Shown here piece by piece: positions 1-6,284 of a stretch of DNA of 28,998 nt (position 1 is its first letter; every line of letters starts with the position of its first letter). A model generated the notes under the pieces. That model worked only from the letters and a program-made list of their open reading frames with translations. It was not told where the DNA came from and ran no database searches. This DNA is from a virus, in the IMG/VR virus record IMGVR_UViG_3300008116_000189, positions 1 to 28,998 of that record. One strand, 5' to 3'. Made by a program: the position numbers and the translations under genes.

Positions 1-1
1 C

Positions 2-376
2 CATGCTCGTACTGCTCGTGGCATTAATCTCGATATCGAGGTCGTCAAGACGCTCGATGTTGACGGTGAATGCATTTCGGAAGACGATCACAAGGATCCT
101 CGCTACTTCACCATCCGTTTGAAGCGCGCTCCGATCGAAGACATGATCAAGGTCCTCGGTCATGAGATGGTTCATGTCAAGCAGTACGCTAAGAACGAGC
201 TCGGCAAGGAGCTGGCTCTGGCTCGCGGTGGTAAGGGTCTTCGGATCGTTACTCGCTGGCAGGGTGAGCTGTGGTCGCCGAAGTCCAAGGAAGACGGCTA
301 CTGGGATGCTCCCTGGGAGATCGAGGCTTATGGTCGTGAAGTCGGTCTGTACCATAAGTGGTTTCATCGCAATTAA
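2..376 (+). CDS. Zinc-metallopeptidase-like protein (HExxH), 5' end outside window
   Basis: The reading frame is open from the left edge, so only the C-terminal 124 residues are present. A TTG at 119 is in frame, but coding sequence clearly continues upstream of it. The motif HEMVH inside LGHEMVHVKQY is the zinc-binding and catalytic helix of gluzincin or SprT-like metalloproteins. About 50 residues later, PWEIEAYGRE supplies an acidic residue in the place expected for the third zinc ligand. Similar small HExxH proteins are common in large phages, usually without a known substrate. A protease role is inferred from the motif only. The TAA stop (374-376) directly abuts a promoter cassette for the next gene. 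Confidence 0.75.
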   Translation, partial: HARTARGINLDIEVVKTLDVDGECISEDDHKDPRYFTIRLKRAPIEDMIKVLGHEMVHVKQYAKNELGKELALARGGKGLRIVTRWQGELWSPKSKEDGYWDAPWEIEAYGREVGLYHKWFHRN

Positions 377-379
377 CAG

Positions 380-408
380 TTGCACTTATTCTCATAAGAG
401 CTTATAAG
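380..408 (+). promoter_or_regulatory. Sigma70-like phage promoter cassette, copy 1
   Basis: TTGCAC (380-385), a 17-nt spacer and TATAAG (403-408), preceded by the conserved flank TTAACAG that contains the stop codon of the upstream gene. The spacer holds a short hairpin, CTTAT-TCTC-ATAAG. The predicted transcription start falls at or next to the ATG at 414. Confidence 0.75.
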
Positions 409-413
409 AAGAT

Positions 414-554
414 ATGAAACAGAGAAAGACCCTTAAGACTCGTAACCCGATCGCTCGCTGCTGTCGGGTTAACGTCCCTAAGATCGTCCCTGCCAAGAAG
501 GGTAAGGGCGCTGTGTATAAGCGTGAGAAGAAGGTAGAAGCATATGTCGACTGA
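414..554 (+). CDS. Small basic phage protein with KTRNPIAR motif (46 aa)
   Basis: The 46-residue product is strongly basic and carries KTRNPIARCCR near the start and KIVPAKKGKG in the middle. It resembles a family of tiny phage proteins with a KxRNP(I/V)A motif, which I recall as DUF7230; the family name is from memory and the function is unknown. The ATG lies only 5 nt after the -10 box of the promoter at 380-408 and has no Shine-Dalgarno, so the mRNA may be leaderless. No alternative in-frame ATG follows nearby. The end overlaps the next gene by 11 nt in another frame. Confidence 0.7.
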   Translation: MKQRKTLKTRNPIARCCRVNVPKIVPAKKGKGAVYKREKKVEAYVD

Positions 555-753
555 ACTGAAAGGCACTGAATCTATCAACGGTCAGGTTATGCTGACTCGT
601 TACTTCGGTGGTACAGAGCGCGGAGCATGTCTGCAGGTAACTCCTCCTGGTGGCACTCGCACCCCCTACCTGTCTCTGACGAAAGAGCAAGCGCTGGATC
701 TGGCTGTTGCTCTGGTTGAATTCGCTAATGGAAAGCGTGAAGAAAATGACTAA
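544..753 (+). CDS. Hypothetical protein (69 aa)
   Basis: I do not recognise this protein. It is a compact alpha/beta-looking sequence whose C-terminal part (LSLTKEQALDLAVALVEFA) looks like one amphipathic helix. The purine-rich stretch GAGAAGAAGG lies upstream of the ATG at 544. It overlaps the small basic gene before it and the phosphoesterase after it, which supports translation within one operon driven from the promoter at 380. Confidence 0.65.
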   Translation: MSTELKGTESINGQVMLTRYFGGTERGACLQVTPPGGTRTPYLSLTKEQALDLAVALVEFANGKREEND

Positions 754-1372
754 GTTTGTAAATCGTTTCGTTATCTCCGATACTCATTTCGGGCATACGA
801 ACTCGTGGGAAAAGTTTAAGCAGGCTGACGGTAGTCCGCTGCGTCCGTTCACCTCTACGGAGGAGATGGATGAGACTATGATCGAGCGCTGGAACGCCAA
901 GGTCAAGCCACAGGATACTGTGTACCATCTTGGTGACGTTGTTATCAACAAGAAGTATCTCAATCTGGTTAAGCGTCTGAACGGTCGTAAGATCCTGATT
1001 CGTGGCAACCACGATATCTTCAACGATGATGACTACCGTGAGGTTGGCTTCGAGCAGATCCATGGTGTTCGTGTGTTTGTGGATAAGTTCATCCTGAGCC
1101 ATATCCCACTGCACCCTGACTGTGTGACAGAACGTTTCAAGGTGAACGTTCATGGTCACCTGCATGCGAATGAGATCATGGGCTGGTGGAAGCATGGATA
1201 TGCCGAGGATACAGAGATGCCTGATCCCCGTTATCTGTGTGTTTCTGTCGAGCACACTAACTATGAGCCTCTGCATTTCGATGAAGTTCAAGCTCGTATC
1301 GATAAGCGTTGGGAAGAGACTGGATATACCAATCCTGTCCGCGCTTGGGGTAATGGGTCTGGCCCTGGTTAA
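746..1372 (+). CDS. Calcineurin-like metallophosphoesterase (208 aa)
   Basis: The sequence has the ordered metal-binding motifs of the calcineurin-like phosphoesterase superfamily: DTHFGH near the N terminus (D-x-H), GDV, then GNHD and finally HGHLH. This superfamily uses two metal ions to hydrolyse phosphomonoesters or phosphodiesters such as nucleotides, cyclic dinucleotides or DNA; the phage substrate cannot be read from the sequence. In-frame ATGs also occur upstream (for example 728), but 746 puts the conserved VISDTHFGH segment at residue 9 and gives the 8-nt overlap with the preceding gene that is typical here. It is probably cotranscribed with the small genes before it. Confidence 0.85.
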   Translation: MTKFVNRFVISDTHFGHTNSWEKFKQADGSPLRPFTSTEEMDETMIERWNAKVKPQDTVYHLGDVVINKKYLNLVKRLNGRKILIRGNHDIFNDDDYREVGFEQIHGVRVFVDKFILSHIPLHPDCVTERFKVNVHGHLHANEIMGWWKHGYAEDTEMPDPRYLCVSVEHTNYEPLHFDEVQARIDKRWEETGYTNPVRAWGNGSGPG

Positions 1373-1410
1373 TATTAAGACTCAAACTAAAATTGAAAAG
1401 GAAATTGATT

Positions 1411-1596
1411 ATGGCAATGTTTGATGTTAATGCACTCGAATCTGAAGTCCAGGCTGAACTCGCTGCTGAGCGTGCAGAAGCTGCTAAGGGTCTTCTCAAG
1501 GCTAAGCTGGCGCAGATCGCTAAGGCTGAAAAGGTCGTCCAGACCCTGAAGATGGAATACAAGGAACTGCTGACCGATATCGCACTGGAAGCGTAA
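1411..1596 (+). CDS. Small coiled-coil protein (61 aa)
   Basis: The product is alanine-, glutamate- and lysine-rich, with heptad-like spacing across most of its length (ESEVQAELAAERAEAAKG and then LLKAKLAQIAKAEKVV), so a single long helix or coiled coil is likely. I do not recognise a family. The ATG at 1411 is preceded by AAAAGGA at 7-8 nt. A TTG further upstream (1393) is less likely because the Shine-Dalgarno would then lie inside the gene. Its TAA overlaps the ATG of the next gene (TAATG), so the two are probably translationally coupled. Confidence 0.7.
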   Translation: MAMFDVNALESEVQAELAAERAEAAKGLLKAKLAQIAKAEKVVQTLKMEYKELLTDIALEA

Positions 1597-2174
1597 TGGC
1601 GGGCTGGGGCGATTTCGATCGCTACGGTGATAGGTATCTAGCCTCCCGTCCAATGCGATTACATTTCGCTGGATGGGAGACAGATACGTATCGACTGCAG
1701 CAGAATGGCTGGCAGCTGTCAGCTATTCAAGATCCTTATTACGATGCTATTCAGATTGCTTTTCAGCATCAGGAATATCGTATGCGAGGTATTACTCATA
1801 AGATTCGTCGTGATTATGATATGATGATGCAGAATCATATGATCGAAGCACCGTGTCATCTCGCAACTGATTTTATCTCTCATACTGCGTCAATTGCACC
1901 GTTCGAAAAGTTTCGACCGATCGACGCCGAGCCTCAGTTTATGGAAACTAGGCAGCGTATGTCTGAGAATCTGGTCTTTGCTCCTAACCTGGCACGCACT
2001 CAAGAGATCATCGTACCAGAGCAATCGGTAGATGATCTGCTTGATATGATGTTAAAGAAGCAAGCTACTAACCGTGCAGAGCTTATTCGTAAGCGTGTTC
2101 GTGAGCAGGGTGAGTTAATTGACTTCCAGCAACGTACCAACGTTCATGCGCAGATTGTTTCCATTGCCGCTTGA
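1596..2174 (+). CDS. Hypothetical protein (192 aa)
   Basis: I do not recognise this protein. The N-terminal half is rich in Tyr, Trp, Met and His (HFAGWETDTYRLQQNGWQLS), which suggests a small folded alpha/beta domain. The C-terminal 60 residues (DDLLDMMLKKQATNRAELI and on) look helical. It starts on the TAATG overlap with the coiled-coil gene. Its TGA stop (2172-2174) lies inside the -35 box of the next promoter. There is no signal peptide or membrane segment. Confidence 0.65.
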   Translation: MAGWGDFDRYGDRYLASRPMRLHFAGWETDTYRLQQNGWQLSAIQDPYYDAIQIAFQHQEYRMRGITHKIRRDYDMMMQNHMIEAPCHLATDFISHTASIAPFEKFRPIDAEPQFMETRQRMSENLVFAPNLARTQEIIVPEQSVDDLLDMMLKKQATNRAELIRKRVREQGELIDFQQRTNVHAQIVSIAA

Positions 2175-2210
2175 TCTTTTATTGAATATATCCTATATAG
2201 AATTATAGGA
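2171..2210 (+). promoter_or_regulatory. Promoter with palindrome over the -10 box
   Basis: TTGATC (2171-2176), a 17-nt spacer and TATATA (2194-2199) give a good sigma70-type promoter whose -35 box includes the TGA stop of the previous gene. A perfect inverted repeat, TCCTATA (2191-2197) and TATAGGA (2204-2210), covers the -10 and the expected start site, so it could be an operator. The second arm also supplies part of the purine-rich leader before the ATG at 2222. Confidence 0.55.
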
Positions 2211-2221
2211 AAGGATTTGTT

Positions 2222-2614
2222 ATGATCGTTCAGAATGCTGTAATCTGCAATAAGTGCGATGACTTTATCGTCTCGAAGCACCGTCATGACTTTGTGACGT
2301 GTAAGTGCGGTGCTATCTCCGTTGATGGTGGCCAGGCCTATTTGCGTCGTATAGGTGATTTATCCGCTGGTATCGATATGTCGTGGGAACTGCCTGACGA
2401 GCTTTACACAGCATGTGGTCAGGCTGTTCTCGATGCAAAGAGCACCAACCGCACCAATATTGGTATCGCCAATGCTGTAATGCGTACGCTGCGTGAAGCG
2501 GGTCGCATTATTGCAGATGGTGAGTATCGTGTGATGGCTAACTATCAGGATGAACTGATGGTTGAAGAGCCAGATGGTACGGTTAATCGTTATAAGAAGG
2601 TTGTTGTAGAATGA
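2222..2614 (+). CDS. Zinc-ribbon phage protein, DUF7695-like (130 aa)
   Basis: The first 35 residues form a treble-clef or zinc-ribbon-like unit: CNKC, then SKHRHDFVTCKCG, then AISVDGG. This arrangement matches a small phage family I recall as DUF7695; the family name is from memory and its function is unknown. The remainder (TNIGIANAVMRTLREAGRII) looks like a helical domain. The ATG at 2222 is preceded by GGAAAGGA and by its own predicted promoter at 2171-2199. The TGA overlaps the ATG of the following gene (ATGA). Confidence 0.75.
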   Translation: MIVQNAVICNKCDDFIVSKHRHDFVTCKCGAISVDGGQAYLRRIGDLSAGIDMSWELPDELYTACGQAVLDAKSTNRTNIGIANAVMRTLREAGRIIADGEYRVMANYQDELMVEEPDGTVNRYKKVVVE

Positions 2615-2847
2615 ACCTTGAAGTAGAAGCATACGAAGGTGAGCTGCGTAAGCTCCGTAAGCTGCATGAGATGGTTAAGCATATCGATCTAGCTGAGAAG
2701 CTCGGTGGCATTTACTTCATTTGCGGTGAAGGTGGAGAGAAGGATCAAAATAACCTCCCTAAGCAGATTCATGTATGCCCTGCTTATGGAGTGGATTGGT
2801 TTCAAATCTATGAGAGAACTGATAAAACATTTGGACCTGAATGGTGA
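2611..2847 (+). CDS. Hypothetical protein (78 aa)
   Basis: Not recognised. It begins with a charged helical segment (EAYEGELRKLRKLHEMVKH) followed by a beta-rich tail with two cysteines (FICGEGG and HVCPAYG). The start overlaps the preceding stop as ATGA and the end overlaps a GTG start as GTGA, so it sits in a tightly coupled string of small genes. Confidence 0.65.
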   Translation: MNLEVEAYEGELRKLRKLHEMVKHIDLAEKLGGIYFICGEGGEKDQNNLPKQIHVCPAYGVDWFQIYERTDKTFGPEW

Positions 2848-3014
2848 CTGATTACGAAATTCAAAAAGACGCTATAGAAAACTCTATCAAGCTAGTCCAA
2901 GGCCTGCGTAATTTTGGCGCGTATTCAGATGAAATCAAATGGGAGCTCGATTCGATCGAGAAGTTCTATAAGATTAAGCTGTATGCTTTAAAGCGATCCT
3001 CTAATGATACTTAA
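2844..3014 (+). CDS. Hypothetical protein, GTG start (56 aa)
   Basis: A 56-codon frame fills the space between two neighbours that would otherwise leave about 156 nt uncovered. It starts with GTG at 2844, overlapping the previous TGA as GTGA, and ends with TAA at 3012-3014, 11 nt into the next gene. The product (beginning TDYEIQKDAIENSIKLV) is mostly helical and charged, with no recognised family. The end-to-end overlaps, and codon use like its neighbours, support it as real. Confidence 0.6.
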   Translation: MTDYEIQKDAIENSIKLVQGLRNFGAYSDEIKWELDSIEKFYKIKLYALKRSSNDT

Positions 3015-3219
3015 TGCTTATCGTCTATTCATTTGTACCGTAATGGCTTTCCATGGCCATGCGTGGTTCAATTATATGTCTAACGACATTCCCATTCCTA
3101 TGTCCACCGCAGCGTGGGCCACGGCATTAACCGTCTTGTTTTTATTCGAGAGATTGTATATAACGATAAGAATGGAATATGCAGTGAGGCAAAATGATGC
3201 TGGAATGGATAAAAATTAG
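3004..3219 (+). CDS. Small membrane protein with two predicted segments (71 aa)
   Basis: Two hydrophobic stretches are visible, roughly residues 8-24 (FICTVMAFHGHAWF) and 35-57 (TAAWATALTVLFLFERLYIT), separated by a short polar loop. The C terminus is charged (RMEYAVRQNDAGMDKN). This suggests a small inner-membrane protein. The family is not recognised. It overlaps the GTG-start gene at its 5' end and the next gene by 26 nt at its 3' end. Confidence 0.6.
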   Translation: MILNAYRLFICTVMAFHGHAWFNYMSNDIPIPMSTAAWATALTVLFLFERLYITIRMEYAVRQNDAGMDKN

Positions 3220-3415
3220 AGACGAAGTTACATGTGAGGTATATCATCAGCTCTGGGATCATAATCTCTCGAAGCATGTTATACAGATCAACGAGGTTGA
3301 TAAAAGATATCGCGTTCAGATTCTCGACCACCAGCCGTTTCATGCTAAGCGCCTGAAGGTTGCTAAAGAAGCTAGTCAACATATCTATGAACAGATTGGA
3401 TCTATGAATGGCTGA
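3194..3415 (+). CDS. Hypothetical protein (73 aa)
   Basis: Not recognised. The N-terminal two thirds look beta-rich (DEVTCEVYHQLWDHNLSKH), followed by a helix (AKRLKVAKEASQHIYEQIG). The ATG at 3194 has GAGG about 6 nt upstream, inside the membrane-protein gene. Its stop overlaps the dCMP deaminase start by 8 nt, placing it in the same transcript. Confidence 0.6.
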   Translation: MMLEWIKIRDEVTCEVYHQLWDHNLSKHVIQINEVDKRYRVQILDHQPFHAKRLKVAKEASQHIYEQIGSMNG

Positions 3416-3848
3416 TTGGGATAAGCGTTTTCTAGATCTTGCTGATCATATTGCTCAATGGTCAAAAGATCCACGCACTAAAGTAGGGGCTGTGATTGTA
3501 GATGAAAAAAAGAGAGTGGTTTCTGTTGGCTATAATGGCTTCCCTAGGGGTGTGGCTGATCTTGAGTCTCGATATGATGATCGACCAACAAAGCACCTAT
3601 TCGTGGCTCACGCTGAGCGCAATGCCCTAGACAACGCACCATTGCAGGTGGATGGCTGTACGCTTTACGTGCCTCTCATCCCATGTAATGAATGTGCAAA
3701 GTCTATTATTCAAAGCGGTATTCATCGTGTTGTTTCCTATGTGCCTAATCGTGACGGGGAAGGCTTTAACTGGGATATTACAATAGCTATGTTTATTGAA
3801 GCTGGTGTAGAACTTTTTTTGATGGAACGCCTTGCAAATCAAGATTAA
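3408..3848 (+). CDS. dCMP deaminase (146 aa)
   Basis: The zinc and catalytic signature of the cytidine/deoxycytidylate deaminase family is complete: HAE at residues 68-70 and PCNEC at 92-96, with the substrate-loop motif GYNGFPRGV near residue 41. Length and motif spacing match the phage and bacterial dCMP deaminase group, which converts dCMP to dUMP and so feeds dTMP synthesis during phage DNA replication. T4 encodes an equivalent enzyme. The gene overlaps the preceding small gene by 8 nt and is followed by a separate promoter for the heat-shock gene. Confidence 0.92.
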   Translation: MADWDKRFLDLADHIAQWSKDPRTKVGAVIVDEKKRVVSVGYNGFPRGVADLESRYDDRPTKHLFVAHAERNALDNAPLQVDGCTLYVPLIPCNECAKSIIQSGIHRVVSYVPNRDGEGFNWDITIAMFIEAGVELFLMERLANQD

Positions 3849-3859
3849 GGCATTATATA
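3832..3859 (+). promoter_or_regulatory. Promoter for the small heat-shock gene
   Basis: TTGCAA (3832-3837), 16 nt, then TATATA (3854-3859). A second TATATA register at 3856-3861 gives an 18-nt spacer. The -35 lies inside the end of the dCMP deaminase gene. The start would be near 3865-3868, giving a leader of about 50 nt. Confidence 0.55.
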
Positions 3860-3864
3860 TACTC

Positions 3865-3908
3865 TGTCACGCCTACTGGGTGACAAATTTAAACTCGCTG
3901 AAAAGGAG
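3865..3908 (+). promoter_or_regulatory. Candidate RNA thermometer (ROSE-like) in the Hsp20 leader
   Basis: Two hairpins fill the leader. The first pairs TGTCAC-(G)-CC (3865-3873) with GGGTGACA (3878-3885) around a TACT loop, with G3871 bulged. The second pairs CTC-(G)-CT (3894-3899) with the Shine-Dalgarno AGGAG (3904-3908) around a GAAA tetraloop, with G3897 bulged. A bulged-G hairpin masking the ribosome site of a small heat-shock gene is the hallmark of ROSE-type thermometers. Function is inferred. Confidence 0.55.
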
Positions 3909-3916
3909 AATTATCT

Positions 3917-4435
3917 ATGTGGAATCATAACCACTCATTTAAGGACTTTGATCGTTTCTTTGTTGGATTCGATAAGGTCGCGGAAAAGATGGCTTCTGTT
4001 GCTGATCAAGCACAGGCTTTAGCCGCAAAATATCCCCCATACAATCTCAAGAAGATTGACGAAAACAAGTATACGATTGAACTCGCTGTTGCTGGTTTTG
4101 CTAAGCAAGACCTTGAGATTGAAATCGTAGACGATAAGCTCATTATCAAGGGCAATACTCACTCCGGTGAACCTGCTGAGCAGGACTCAGCTGGCGAATG
4201 GACCTGGCCTCAGGTACTTCATCAAGGGCTCGCAATGCGCCCATTCACACGCACTTTCACTCTCTCGGATAACGTAGAGATTCGTGGTGCATCTCTTCTG
4301 AATGGTATTCTTAAGATTGTTCTGGAAGCTATTATTCCTGAACATAAGAAGCCAAAGAAGATCGATATTAATGACGAGGAAGAAACATCTGCACCTTCGA
4401 CTGCAGAGTATCTCGCAGAACGTAAGGAAAAGTAA
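3917..4435 (+). CDS. Small heat-shock protein, Hsp20/alpha-crystallin family (172 aa)
   Basis: The central region, roughly residues 40-135, has the alpha-crystallin domain pattern: NLKKIDENKYTIELAVAGF, DLEIEIVDDKLIIKG, and then FTRTFTLSDNVEIRGASLLNG followed by ILKIVLE. The C-terminal tail carries an I-x-I type motif (KKIDIN), which in this family docks neighbouring dimers in the oligomer. It resembles IbpA-type chaperones that hold unfolding proteins. T4-like cyanophages also carry such genes. The ATG has AGGAG 8 nt upstream. The leader can fold so that this site is paired, suggesting heat control. The gene has its own promoter. Confidence 0.92.
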   Translation: MWNHNHSFKDFDRFFVGFDKVAEKMASVADQAQALAAKYPPYNLKKIDENKYTIELAVAGFAKQDLEIEIVDDKLIIKGNTHSGEPAEQDSAGEWTWPQVLHQGLAMRPFTRTFTLSDNVEIRGASLLNGILKIVLEAIIPEHKKPKKIDINDEEETSAPSTAEYLAERKEK

Positions 4436-4436
4436 G

Positions 4437-4535
4437 ATGTTCAAGGAAGACTTGACGGTGCCTGTTTCTCGGGCAGCGGCGTGGTCGGTTGTGGCATTGA
4501 CACTAATGTGTCTTTACTCACTGGTTACAATATAA
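4437..4535 (+). CDS. Very small membrane protein (32 aa)
   Basis: A short frame follows the heat-shock gene by one nucleotide, with AAGGAAAAG upstream of the ATG. The product is a brief polar start (MFKEDLTVPVSRAA) and one hydrophobic helix (WSVVALTLMCLYSLVTI) ending at the C terminus. The LTVPV motif just before the helix recurs in the 49-residue membrane protein at 10224. The TAA overlaps the A-run of the terminator. A coding call for such a short frame is moderate, but the ribosome site and the recurrent motif support it. Confidence 0.5.
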   Translation: MFKEDLTVPVSRAAAWSVVALTLMCLYSLVTI

Positions 4536-4567
4536 AAAAAGAGGGAGGTTTGGCCTCCCTCTTTTTT
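4534..4567. terminator. Bidirectional rho-independent terminator
   Basis: A run of A, the perfect 8-bp stem GAGGGAGG / CCTCCCTC (4541-4548 and 4554-4561) with loop TTTGG, then a run of T. The A-run and T-run make it work on both strands, which fits the convergent genes ending on either side. Confidence 0.9.
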
Positions 4568-4568
4568 A

Positions 4569-5768
4569 TTATCCCCAAGCTGCAAATTGCTTAGTCTTCT
4601 TAAGTCTATCATCTAGACCATGTGTACCGCCATTAACACGCTTTGTTATCTGCGTGATAACTGCATCGGTAACACCCTTGTCAGCAATTGCGAACAGACC
4701 ATTCTTCTGGAAGAAGAACAGAGCTGATTCGAATGCTAGCTCACCTGCAACGATATCAGGATTGGTCATGACGTCTGGTCTACCAATATGATCAGCAAAT
4801 GCTTGGTAGTTTGATCTACCGGTTAGCTGAATTGGACCACGACCACGGTACTTCCAGCCATCGCCCGAAGCTTCGTTACCGTTACCCATACGATTGGAGT
4901 AAACAACGTTTGCAATTTTCTCTGGCTTACGAGCGTAGAGAGCAGCATTACGGCCAGCCTTTACGAAGTACTTAGGGAAGATCTTATTCAGACCATCAGC
5001 TGAGTAATTCAGGTTCTCAGAGAAGACCTTGAAGTTACCCGACTCATGGGCGCACTGTCCGAAGAAGTGTGCTGCCTGATTGTTTGTCAGCTTGAAGTAA
5101 TTACGAGCTGCCTTATAAGTACCAGGTCCCCATTTACCATCTGCGGTAACACCGCACTTAGCTTGGAGAGCTGCCAATGGACCCAGACCAGTTTGAGTTA
5201 CCTTTTGACCGGAAGACTGAGGCTGAGCAGGCGCTGGACGACCTGCTGGAGCAGACGTTACAGGAGCTCCTGCCGCCTTCGTCGTGGCTGGATCAAAATC
5301 AGCCACAGGTGTGTACACAGTACCCCCGCTCTTGGACTTCGTTGCTATCAGACGCTGACGGCGGTTAGCACCGCTACGCTTGATAGAAGCGTGAACCCAA
5401 CCAGAGTTAGCTCCATCCTTAGCAGAATAGAACTCAAGGATGACCTGATCGAACTCTAGGTTATCAGCTACCCAGTCAGCTACTACTTTGTTAGAGATGC
5501 CTGGGACTTCGAAGTCAACAGCTTCACCATTAGAGTGCTGGGAAGTTGGTGAACCACCTACAGCCTTATTAACAGCTGGAGAGCGATAAGAAGAGTTAAC
5601 CTGAACAGGCTTACCGAAGTGAGCGCGAACAGGCTCTAGAATCTTCTCACAAACATACTTCATATTTTCAATATGAGCAGCGGTTGGTGTGTTAGGTAGG
5701 CCTAGTCTTTTTGCTGTAGGAGAGACTGTAAGCTCAGCTAGTGTAAAATGTGGTGTTAGTTGAGTCAT
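4569..5768 (-). CDS. Two-domain endolysin: M15 peptidase + GH19 glycosidase (399 aa)
   Basis: The N-terminal domain (about 1-145) matches M15 peptidases: SSYRSPAVN, then SQHSNGEAVDF with H78 and D85 as zinc ligands, and GWVHAS with H126. A proline/alanine/glutamine-rich linker spans roughly 155-190. The C-terminal domain (about 195-399) is a GH19 chitinase/lysozyme-type fold with AHESGNF (E242 the likely catalytic acid) and the hallmark YRGRGPIQLTGRSNY. A short GVTADGKWGPGTY stretch at the junction resembles a peptidoglycan-binding turn. The enzyme should cut both the peptide stem and the glycan chain. There is no signal peptide, so release depends on a holin. The revcomp leader has GAGGAG 7 nt before the ATG. 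Confidence 0.92.
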   Translation of the reverse strand: MTQLTPHFTLAELTVSPTAKRLGLPNTPTAAHIENMKYVCEKILEPVRAHFGKPVQVNSSYRSPAVNKAVGGSPTSQHSNGEAVDFEVPGISNKVVADWVADNLEFDQVILEFYSAKDGANSGWVHASIKRSGANRRQRLIATKSKSGGTVYTPVADFDPATTKAAGAPVTSAPAGRPAPAQPQSSGQKVTQTGLGPLAALQAKCGVTADGKWGPGTYKAARNYFKLTNNQAAHFFGQCAHESGNFKVFSENLNYSADGLNKIFPKYFVKAGRNAALYARKPEKIANVVYSNRMGNGNEASGDGWKYRGRGPIQLTGRSNYQAFADHIGRPDVMTNPDIVAGELAFESALFFFQKNGLFAIADKGVTDAVITQITKRVNGGTHGLDDRLKKTKQFAAWG

Positions 5769-5779
5769 AATTTATCTCC

Positions 5780-6211
5780 TCAGAATGGACCGAAGTCATC
5801 GTCGCTATCCTTATACTTCTGAATAGCTTCCATGTACTTAATTTCGTTATCGATGTGAATTGAGTCGGCTTCTGCGATATGCTTGTAATCGGTTTTGCCT
5901 AGTTCCTGAACCTTAACGTTAGGATCGAAATCAGCTGTCTTCATTCCCATCATGGTAGCGAATGCACCAACAAACGCGCCAACGATCATGGAGAACGCTG
6001 GACCGATAATCTTAAAGATTTCGTTGTTATCGACAACGCTATTAGGTAGGAAAAGACCTACAAGCATTACGAACACAACAGTAAACATAATCGATGCAAG
6101 CGTAACAGCAGCCATCTTCATGACCATTAGCTGAGTACGCCCCTTCTCGATTTCTAATTCATGCAACGTGTCAATTTCCTTATTGACACTAAAAAAACTT
6201 AATAACTTCAT
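5780..6211 (-). CDS. Probable holin (two-TM membrane protein, 143 aa)
   Basis: Two hydrophobic helices are clear, roughly residues 33-55 (MAAVTLASIMFTVVFVMLVG) and 66-90 (FKIIGPAFSMIVGAFVGAF), flanked by a charged N terminus and a long acidic C-terminal tail (KYKDSDDDFGPF). The gene lies 11 nt upstream of the endolysin on the same strand, and its TGA touches the endolysin Shine-Dalgarno. That position and topology fit a class II-like holin. I do not recognise the exact family, so the role is inferred. AAAGGAAG precedes the ATG. Confidence 0.65.
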   Translation of the reverse strand: MKLLSFFSVNKEIDTLHELEIEKGRTQLMVMKMAAVTLASIMFTVVFVMLVGLFLPNSVVDNNEIFKIIGPAFSMIVGAFVGAFATMMGMKTADFDPNVKVQELGKTDYKHIAEADSIHIDNEIKYMEAIQKYKDSDDDFGPF

Positions 6212-6234
6212 CTCGCTTCCTTTTTATTTTCTAG

Positions 6235-6263
6235 TTGATTTTTGAAGCCTGTTAGTATATAAC
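6235..6263 (+). promoter_or_regulatory. Sigma70-like promoter for DNA polymerase
   Basis: TTGATT (6235-6240), a 17-nt spacer and TATAAC (6258-6263), giving a start near 6270 and a short leader with CGGAG before the polymerase ATG. It stands in the divergent gap between the lysis cassette and the replication genes. Confidence 0.7.
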
Positions 6264-6284
6264 TAGGTTTATTACTACGGAGTC

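Noticed and set aside
725-1291. Open frame of 188 codons on the minus strand
   Set aside because: Opposite the phosphoesterase gene, with no upstream signals; an artefact of codon bias.
5046-5459. Open frame of 137 codons on the plus strand inside the endolysin
   Set aside because: Antisense to a well-conserved two-domain enzyme; the translation is low-complexity Ser/Arg/Leu.
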